From Plutella xylostella (taxonomy: Eukaryota; Arthropoda; Insecta; Lepidoptera; Plutellidae), in the NCBI RefSeq assembly GCF_932276165.1, contig NC_063984.1:10175501-10239500 (forward strand): DNA of 64,000 nt, given 5' to 3'. Under the pieces are notes generated by a model. It was given only the letters and a program-made list of their open reading frames with translations. It had not been told where the DNA came from and searched no databases. This document shows positions 56,135 through 64,000 of this stretch, one piece after another; position 1 is the first letter of the stretch; every line of letters starts with the position of its first letter. Made by a program: the position numbers and the translations under genes.

Positions 56135-56335
56135 AATAATATGTGGGGACATCTCACACACGGCCATCCGACCCCAAACTAGGCAGAGCCTGTGTTATGG
56201 GTATCGGACAGCTGATATATCTACAAAAATACACAGATAGATACATATTAAATATAAATATCGACACCCAAGACCCGAGTACAAATATCTGTCTTTAAAC
56301 AAATATTTGCCCCAGTCGGGAATCGAACCTGATTA
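56135..56335 (-). mobile_element. tRNA-derived SINE, 5'-truncated
   Basis: On the minus strand it opens with a B-box-like CAGGTTCGATTCCCGACTGG and continues through GGCAAATATTTGTTTAAAG and GGCCGTGTGTGAGATGTCCC. The A box is missing. The same family supplies 9075-9190 (body) and 58217-58330 (head). Confidence 0.78.
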
Positions 56336-56519
56336 TGAATGTACATAGGTAATATATATTCATATAATTTTGAAATATTACAATACGCAATCATTACATC
56401 ACGCATCCAGCCAGGGGGGCTACTTTTGCTTGACGAAATAAGAAGTTGAATGACGCATTCGGTACCTTAACCGCAACGAGATAGAGTCGTGGTAAACACA
56501 GCAGCGCTCCAAAATATCG

Positions 56520-57186
56520 TGCTCAAAGCTAAAGTGACCCTCCAGCACCCCGATCCGAAAACAACAGAGCTAACGTATAGAATTGGTTGCGAGTGTTCTA
56601 TTCGAAAGTGCTGTCAACCAGTGCAGCGAGCACTGGATTCGATACTATTTTCGAATACACGAAAGGTCACTTTTACCAAACGCTAAACGTATTTAAATCA
56701 AATTTTAAATACATTTTGTACTAACTGACAGACGTATGACAGGCTACTAAATACGTTTAGCGTTTGGGAAATTCCACCTAACATATGGAAAAAACAAATG
56801 TCACTTTTGGAACTAACTTTGCCTTACATTTTGACAGTGACAGTTGACGATACGCAACGTTAACGGAGGTTCGAAACTTATGCTCGCGACTCTGTAACCA
56901 GCAAAATGGCGGTGAATAGATTTGCGAAAGTTTGACAGATCATTCCATGGGTCATTATATTTGATAGGTAAAATGTGCTTCGAAAGTGCTGTCAACTTGA
57001 CAGCACTTTCGAATAGAATGCGAGTTCAAATACTCGCACTTGATTCGATACGTTAGCTCTGTTTTTTCCGGATCGGGGTGCAGTATAAGCACCCACGAGA
57101 CGTGACTACACTTCGGTATAAGAGCTTCAGCTATAGCCGAGTGTACTCATTAGACGCTCAGTTAGCAATATTGCTAATACTCGCCT
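56520..57186 (+). repeat. Duplicated unit, copy 1 (interrupted)
   Basis: 56520-56545 plus 57081-57186 form one unit: AAAGCTAAAGTGACCCTC, then TATAAGCACCCACGAGACGT, a CTATAGCCGAGTGTACTCAT word and the palindrome TTAGCAATATTGCTAA. Copy 2 lies at 57372-57556. The element at 56546-57080 splits copy 1. Confidence 0.75.
56546..57080. mobile_element. 535-bp DNA element with CACCCCGATCC ends, CAG duplication
   Basis: CACCCCGATCCGAAAACAAC at the left and its near-complement at the right give TIRs of about 38 bp; further inside, a CTTTCGAA/TTCGAAAG pair recurs. CAG flanks both ends (56543-56545, 57081-57083), confirmed by the unbroken unit around 57381. A 3-bp duplication with CAC ends would suit a CACTA-type or Harbinger-type element; I cannot decide. 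No transposase. Confidence 0.78.
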
Positions 57187-57189
57187 CTC

Positions 57190-57371
57190 TTTAGTGTTTA
57201 TATTTTTGTAAAACTTCCTCATTTATATTCAAAATTGTCTCTCTTAGCTCGTAGGGTTGCCTGGAAGAGATCGCTTTTAGCGATAAGTCCGCCCTTATTG
57301 TATTATAGATTTTAAGTATTAAATGTTATTTTAAGTGTTTTATGTACAATAAAGTTATACTACTACTACTT
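57190..57371 (+). mobile_element. LINE 3' end with (TAC)n tail
   Basis: GGTTGCCTGGAAGAGATCGC, then GCGATAAGTCCGCCC, CAATAAAG and a TACTACTAC tail. This is the clearest example of the shared LINE 3' motif. No coding part. Confidence 0.72.
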
Positions 57372-57556
57372 AAAGCTACAGTGACCCTCAAATATGTGTG
57401 TGTTGTTTCTGTGTGTGTAAGAAATAAATACATTTTCTTTCTTTCTTTCAAATATGTATAAGCACCCACGAGACGTGACTACACTTCGGAATAAGAGCTG
57501 CAACTATAGCCGAGTGTACTCATCAGACGCTCAGTTAGCAATATAGCTAATACTCG
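57372..57556 (+). repeat. Duplicated unit, copy 2
   Basis: 57372-57397 and 57448-57556 match copy 1 with a few substitutions; the inner palindrome is changed to TTAGCAATATAGCTAA. It contains the small insertion at 57398-57447. Confidence 0.75.
57398..57447 (+). mobile_element. 50-bp retro-insertion with 10-bp target duplication
   Basis: A GT-rich start, AAGAAATAAATACATT and a CTTT microsatellite are flanked by TCAAATATGT on both sides (57388-57397, 57448-57457). This looks like an extremely truncated LINE or SINE 3' end. Confidence 0.75.
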
Positions 57557-58216
57557 CTTCTGGGGGACTATTCTAACGCGCTATTGTGTAACAGTTGGTG
57601 ATACTGCTTAGGAGCTTCCGGTGCGCCATTCGTTGGGAGATTTTCGACAGTTTAAAAGTTCTAAAATTTACCGATAGATGGCCATCGGCCTGTCGTTGTT
57701 AAATGAGATGCATTCTTCTGAGGGAACGGAAGATGTCATAAATCATACAAAGCTGTCTTAAACTATTTAACACTTAATATTATGCATAATATAACAGCTT
57801 GTTATCGCATTTGGTTGAATTCAGATCCATTGGATTTTTGTATTGCCTGTAAGGACTTTAAATCATGCCGGCTAAAAAAAATATGCAGTGCTGTTGAGTA
57901 TGAAGTTTTACTAGTGCCACCTATAATCGATTTCTCTCTATGGTTGTTGTCTATGGTTTAAAATCTCCCATTTGCTATACTATCATGTTATGACAGGAAA
58001 TAAACGGAAACATGTATATTTTGGAATTTTTTACAGAAATTCCAATGAAATTATATTCAAAAAATATATTTTAATTATACTTACGGCTAATAAAACAGAT
58101 ATTCAATACCGTGCTGTTTCCGTGGATTACCTGTAATTAATAAAAACAACGTTAAAAAACACAAATGTCAATCACTACAGCTGTATTTACTACAGCTGTT
58201 GGTATCTTATATCGAT
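57557..58216. other. Gene-free stretch
   Basis: Nothing recognised. Confidence 0.4.
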
Positions 58217-58330
58217 GACCGTAGTAGTGGTTAGTGACTCTGGCTGCTAGTGCTGCTACACCGAAGTTCCCGGGTTCTATTTCGTCAGGCAGATATTTGT
58301 TTAAGGGTCTGCAATAGGGAATCGAGGGTT
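58217..58330 (+). mobile_element. tRNA-derived SINE head, 3'-truncated
   Basis: GTGGTTAGTGACTCTGGCTG is an A-box-like start and CCCGGGTTCTATTTCG a B-box-like motif, followed by CAGATATTTGTTTAAGGGTC as in 56135-56335. Not a tRNA gene. Confidence 0.68.
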
Positions 58331-59639
58331 GGCATTGTCATAGAATTATGTAGTAAATGATGCTCTACAGCCTTGAAAAAAATCACACAGGTAGTTGAAG
58401 AGTCTAGCTAGGTGCTGAATCATTAGAATTTAAGTAAATGATTATGGATAACTGTAAATTAATTTCAGAATATCAAGAAAAACCAGTCAATCACACTCCC
58501 GTATTGTAACAACTGTGTCGTAATTATTAAGAATTTTCATATGATTTTTATCATGTTATAAAGTTAAAGGCTTGGACTAGGCGCTAAATACCTTGTTTTT
58601 TAATAAACACACACTTATTTTGTGTAAATTAATCCCAAACTTGAGCAATTTTTTTCCCTCAAATCTTCATACGAATATCTATGGCGGCTTTCTGTGTTAT
58701 AAAATCATAAACACAAGTGACGTTTGACTCAGTTGGCCGCTGGCCTCCAAAGAAGGGTCACGTCGGTTTAGGCATCACTGACAGCTCGCGATCTTTTCGT
58801 GTACAGATACAAAATCACTGCACATTGGTTGTCATTGCACTTTTTCAACTTTTATGACACCAACATAATTTGATTTGAAATTGAGGAAGCATAATTCTTC
58901 CAGTATATTCAATACATTAAATTAAATTAGATAGTGTGCAATATTCTCGTGATATTACAGTCTCGTAAAGGTCTGATGAGGAGCAGGAATATAGCGAATG
59001 GATCTAAGTGATGACAATACGCACGAACATTAGGTTAGGGATCAAAAATACAGTCTCTTGGTGCTGGTTGAGGTATGGTCTCGTGAGGATCTGATGAGGG
59101 CAGTAACACGGTGGTGGCTCAATTTTATTTCAAAGATGTTAATAGCTAAAAGCATCGAGTTTGGGCTATTAAGTATGTTTTTCAGAGAGAGAGAAAGAGA
59201 TTTTGTTTTTCCTCTGGATGTGTTAGGTTTACTGGGTTTACTAAGTTCATTCTGTTAATGGCATCAAGTTGTTATGTGTTCATAAGTAATAATTATTTAT
59301 TAACAAAATGCTGTTGATTCTCCACGAAAATGTAAAAATAAAAATAAAATAAATAAAAATAAATTCGTAACGTAAAATTGTCAATGACGGAATTTCTTCT
59401 ATAGACAGTAGCCACAAAAAAAACAAACGATAGATGGCGTGATTTGAAGATAAAGATACATTTTTTCGACACATAGACAGCAACAACAAAAAAATACAGA
59501 TTTAAAGAAAAGAAACACATACTTATACAAAACAACAAAGAAAAAAAAAGGATACACATCAAAATAACTGGAAAAAATATAAGCCCCAATTTACTTGTGT
59601 GGGACAGGGAGTACCATAATATTTTTTTTGGGGTACTCC
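58331..59639. other. Gene-free stretch
   Basis: Nothing recognised. The 116- and 69-codon minus frames near 59280-59643 are AT-driven hydrophobic translations. Confidence 0.4.
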
Positions 59640-59785
59640 CCATCTATGCGAAATATAAGCTTGATATCTTTACCCGTTTCTGAGAAAAAGGGCGGTGACA
59701 GACAGTCAGTCAGACAGACGGACAACAAAGAGATCCTATAACGGTTGCTTTTTTTCTTTTGACGTTCGAAACCCTAAAATTAAGT
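59640..59785 (+). mobile_element. Diverged 3' end of the 13975-14543 family
   Basis: GATATCTTTACCCGTTTCTGAG, a CAGTCAGACAGACGGAC run and a worn terminal CGAAACCCTAAAAT preserve the order of that element. Confidence 0.55.
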
Positions 59786-59851
59786 AAAAATATTATGCTG
59801 CCAAAAAATGTACTTACAGGTATTGAAAAAGCGGTATATAAACAAATTATA

Positions 59852-60419
59852 CCAGCAGAGGGTTCACCATTTAGCTGAATGTTACTTAGAAAACGGCCTT
59901 GAGTGGCGGTCAAGTTGGTCCCCGCCTGCGATACTTTCCATTAACATTGGGACTCGTTTTCATGTTTTTAGCGTACAGTCAGGTTTTTCGTTTTTTATAA
60001 TTGTATTTTTTTATTTGTAACTTTTTAGTTGTTTTTATTTTATGAAATTTTACGTCGGTAGGTAGTTCATGATCATTTTTTATTTCAATAATTTTGGTGT
60101 TGTTATTTAAATACCTTCAATATGCATATTTTTGTAATGTGAAAATCAAGTCCTTTCATTTGATACCTTACACGGCAAAGTTGAATTATTATTTTTTCGA
60201 TCATCACGTTATGTCCTCAAGAGGGCGCTATGTACATTTTAATGGAACGTCACATAGCCTATAGCCATCGCGCCATCAATACGCTTCTAACAATACCTCA
60301 TACATCAAAATCTATCAAGCCGTTTAGGCTACAGGAGGGAACAAAGAAACAGACAAACATACATATATACATACATACAATCAAAAAACATTACCCTCCT
60401 CCTTCGGCAGTCGGGTAAA
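59852..60419 (+). mobile_element. Copy of the ACCCGACTG element lacking its left arm
   Basis: From ACCAGCAGAGGGTTCACC to CGGCAGTCGGGTAAA it follows 39235-39811 closely, including the CATACATA microsatellite. The inverted left arm is absent. Confidence 0.75.
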
Positions 60420-60612
60420 AAGGAGTAAGACAGGGGGTCATTCTGAACTTTTGCTCTACGAGTTTTGGAAATTAACAAAAAAAAACCTTTTTCATAGAAA
60501 CTTTGTTGGACATGTGACTTTTTACCATGGAAAACGAATATTTTTTTTCGCGAATTTGCAAATCTCGTAGAACAAAAGTTGTTCAGAATGACCCCTTGAG
60601 TCATCCCCTTTT
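60418..60612. mobile_element. Inverted-repeat element, GAACAACTTTTGTTCTACGA arms
   Basis: GGGGGTCATTCTGAACTTTTGCTCTACGAG-type text on the left is repeated inverted on the right (CTCGTAGAACAAAAGTTGTT...TGACCCCTTGAG). It directly abuts the element ending at 60419. The same arm occurs singly at 25340, 38905 and, degenerate, 4160. Confidence 0.7.
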
Positions 60613-61273
60613 GGCTTAGTATAGCCCTTTTGCGACACTATGTATTTACTTTGCTTTGTCGTCGGGGTTCAGTTGGCTGGAGGATGCCCGAAGCTTATTA
60701 TCTACACTTTAATACTTTTAGTTACCTTTCTACAAGTAAATACCACATTTGTTTGAGAAAGCTAATCGGGTTCCGAGTATAGAGTAAAGTGGCACCCCTA
60801 TTAATTTCTACTCTTTCCTGGTGCCTACCAGTGTAAGTAAGAATTATACTTACTTACCCTAAAATCACCCAAAATGTACTTGAACATAATTGTCAATAAA
60901 GTTGGCGAGTAAAAGTTTATCGACCCACTGTGCAAACTTACATGTGTGCGTGTCACTGCGTGTGCTGTGTGAAGAGCATTGAAAACCCAAAATTGGCGCG
61001 GCACGTCACCCTGTACGGGCCCTTAAATACAAATATTTCTCCACACTTGGATGCTCATTGTTCAACGTGAGTGAGTATGACAAAGTTCTCGATATCCCTA
61101 CTTTCAAACAAACAAATTGTCTTCTGTCTCTCATTATGTAGATCACCTGGGTAATGGGTATATAACGTTATTGATTCAACAAGGTAATTTCCCAAATAAA
61201 CATGATTGATTGCCCTCCCCCGCCACTATCACTTAATTACCGGGCAAACAGTAATTGCTCAACTTATTGATAT
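60613..61273. other. Gene-free stretch
   Basis: Nothing recognised. Confidence 0.4.
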
Positions 61274-61489
61274 ACTAGCTGTTCCCGCGAGCTTCACTTA
61301 GCCTTAAAAAGTTTTCCCGTGGGAATTCCGGGATAAAAAGTAGCCTATGTTCTTTCTCAGGGTCTAGACTAGACTATGTGTATACCAAATTTCATTCAAA
61401 TCCGTTCAGTAGTTTTGGCGTGAAAGAGTAACAGACAGACAGACAGACAGTCACAGTTACTTTCGCATTAATAATATTAGTTAGGATTA
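61274..61489 (-). mobile_element. Lep1-like Helitron with CTAGT terminus
   Basis: On the minus strand: AATCCTAACTAATATTATTA, a CTGTCTGT microsatellite, GTTACTCTTTCACGCCAAAA, then TCGCGGGAACAGCTAGT at the 3' end. A CTAG terminus preceded by a GC-rich short palindrome is the Helitron signature reported for Lepidoptera. Very similar to 51295-51497. Confidence 0.75.
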
Positions 61490-64000
61490 GCTATACCTAC
61501 TGATGGCCGTTTGTTGGGCGCCTTACGTTTTGAAAAATCATTGGTAAGTAGTGCCTTTTTTGACTACAGAAGTTTGTACGGGCGTATAAATTGATAAATG
61601 TGTATTTAATTATGTTTCTCATATTGTATTCATATTTTCGAGGTTTTATTTTTTCAAAAAGAGACAGGACACTATATTCGTCATGCTTATCCATTTTTTG
61701 GAACCTTCCTCTCAATATATAGTGCCCAGAATCTAAAATTTTATTTCCGCTGAAACGGTCGTAGGTATTTAGCGTCTCTTTCTAGAATCTAGCTCTATAG
61801 CAAAAATCCTAAACATAATGTTGACTTGCAAACAGCATCCATGAATATAGATTTAACAAAAATAATGGAGGACGATATGAATGACATGTCATTGTACAAG
61901 AGCCCAAATAGCGATCAGTTCAGAAACTTTAAACACACCATCTTGTTATAACCTAATGTTGTTAATTCCAATATTACTCTGTCCTATTCGCTCAGCGCCG
62001 TACGGCAAGGCGCCTCGCCTCGCCAATGTCTTCATTTTACGGTACTTTTAGTGCTAACCGAAAGTCTGTTACCTAAAAGACCTATTCTACTATCTAAAAG
62101 TATCCTAGGATAGAGACTGCGACTCACCAAATGTTAAGATCTATGCCTTATGTTATGTTTAATTAAACGGCAGGTCAATGAACTTTTTTTTTTTTTAATA
62201 AATTATTATCACTCCACAGACTTTATGTCCGTGCCTTTTGAAGAGTGGTAATTTTTATGAGATAGTTTTTAATTCTTTTATCTACTTCAATGAACTTCGC
62301 ATTGGAGCAATGGTCATTATAGGATCAACTCTGAAATTACTTAAATAAAAAAATAGCTGTTTCATAGTTAATTACAAATAGCTAGCTATTTTTTACGCTT
62401 TCAAAGTTGGTCCCATACTGAAAGTCACTCAGTATGATTATGACATGCATTGCCGACGGGAATATCACAGATTAATTTCCATCCTGTATATTAATAAAAA
62501 TGTATGGCTTCCACCAATAAATCAGTTCTGTAATCATATTGACAGCAGAAGTGGCGACACGACACGGCTGAATGCAGAACTGATAGTCAGGGCGGCGAGT
62601 CTCGAGTGGGTGACGAACTAGCGAACGCGACGTGGGACGACTGATATGAAATAGATATACAGGGTGTTTCGTAAATAGTGGATTGACGGAAAGGGGGTGA
62701 CTCGGGAGGACAAAATTCTGGATTTGTTTTAGTTAATACGTCTAAATAAGTTTTGAATTTTCATTAAAACGTACTTAATGCCACAATAAGTTTCAGCCAG
62801 CTGTAAGTACAGAATTTTCCATAGGTAGAGCTTTTTTAATTTTAAATAGCAGAACTGCTCTTGTCTCATATTCAGGATTCAATTCTGTGTTCGAAATTTA
62901 AACGGCGAGGTCTCGTAAAAATACCTGTTTACAGATGGCCGGGTTTTCAGGATTTATTCTAGATGTACTAACAGTTTTTACTTAGTAGGTCTATTGTTTA
63001 ATGTTGAGACCTCGTATATTGTAGGCTAACATCGTTTTTCTAAGTTTAAAAAAAATATAAGTAGCTAGATAAAGAAAATAAATACAGATACCTACACTGC
63101 GTCGAATCAGAAATACCTCATACCTATCTTGAAAACGGCAAATCCGAAAAACAATAACTAATGTGATTAAAATTGCTTAACTATTAAACTGACGCTCTTC
63201 TCTTTTATGTTAAAAAGTTTTTTTGTTTGTTTTAAGGTCTCCTAAAATGTATCACTTATTCACTGAACCCAATTCTGCTACCCCAAAAACTTTAACCAAA
63301 ACACAAGCCAAAACTAACGCTAATAAATTAAAACTAACGAGCAAACAAAAACTTAGTACATTTCCTTGTGTGGAGTTGTGGACACACGTGTTGGTTACGA
63401 TCGCCCAAGTTACACAATAAATACACTTTCAGAAAAGTTACCAATTTATGTAATGTATGTTACCGATTGCAAAATATGTCACCGCATTATTAATTGCTGG
63501 AACATTATGGCTGGTAAAAATACACAGAGAATAAAGAAAAAAAAACATTGCTACGATCTAAATTATTCTAAGTTTCTTCGCACAAAAATAATAATATTTT
63601 TTTGAAATAATATTGTTATATTCGTTTTACGTGAGATTTTACAGTTCTTATCTATTTTTCAGACTGTGACACAAAACAAACAGCAACAATATAAAATAAA
63701 AACAATAAAATAAAATAAAAATAGAATCTTGTTTATGTTTAAATTAGCCGTTAAAAGGCTTTTAACTGACACGTCGTCAACTACGTAAACGCTCTTGAGA
63801 GCTTCCCGGAACAACAATAATAACAATATTTCATTATTTACATATTTCCGGGAAACTGACAGTATATAATGTACCTACTATATTTCTTTCAGCACTACAC
63901 TACATAAATGTCTTGTAGAAACGGTCAGGAAAATTAAACAGTTACCTTACTTAAAAAAATCAAAACAAAAGTTTTTTTGAAAAACGAGTGGTGTCATTAT
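61490..64000. other. Gene-free stretch with a repeat start
   Basis: 62661-62720 begins ACAGGGTGTTTCGTAAATAG and GAAAGGGGGTGACTCGG, a member of the 38905 family. The rest is AT-rich with poly-A-like runs (63660-63722). No gene is recognised; the frames at 63223-63605 are not protein-like. Confidence 0.4.

Overview
The window looks like euchromatic but repeat-rich DNA of a moth or butterfly. It is AT-rich, has no operons or ribosome-binding sites, and carries repeat families typical of Lepidoptera: tRNA-headed SINEs ending in LINE-like tails, Lep1-like Helitrons with CTAGT ends, hAT and Harbinger MITEs, and the dispersed element ending in a TACGGAACCCT hairpin. I found no complete host protein-coding gene. 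The only host signals are a CpG-rich patch with a splice donor on the minus strand (about 4900-5165), a paired CRE (10670-10702), and one weak candidate exon (2371-2697). Every convincing protein sequence belongs to a transposable element.

Left third (1-23 kb): scattered MITEs and SINEs, one with a 679-bp long-inverted-repeat element nested in a SINE (6194-7016); a 5S rRNA-derived SINE (11710-12075); a full-length LINE with an unbroken 988-residue endonuclease/reverse transcriptase on the minus strand (15271-18237); and a LINE 3' fragment inserted in a MITE (22111-23160).

Middle (23-41 kb): mostly gene-free. It holds a hAT-like element nested in another 8-bp-TSD element (34453-36657), further SINEs (29194-29527, 38478-38860) with clear target-site duplications, and several short inverted repeats.

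Right third (41-64 kb): a 7.3-kb BEL/Pao LTR retrotransposon on the minus strand (41745-49082). Its LTRs are identical and it has a 5-bp target duplication, yet its coding region carries three frameshifts, two stops and a lost integrase catalytic residue. Next come a hAT-like element with GCGAAT-repeat ends, itself carrying a SINE, MITEs and a Helitron (50296-51759); a 5'-truncated Jockey/CR1-type LINE (52930-54386); a miniature LTR retrotransposon (TRIM) with identical 260-bp LTRs, a tRNA-Trp-like primer site and a purine tract (54768-55775); and a duplicated host-like repeat with two further insertions (56520-57556).

The genes do not form a pathway. The window is best read as layers of insertions. 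The defective elements (TRIM, SINEs, MITEs, broken BEL) probably depend on enzymes supplied by autonomous relatives. All calls come from reading the sequence, with no database search.
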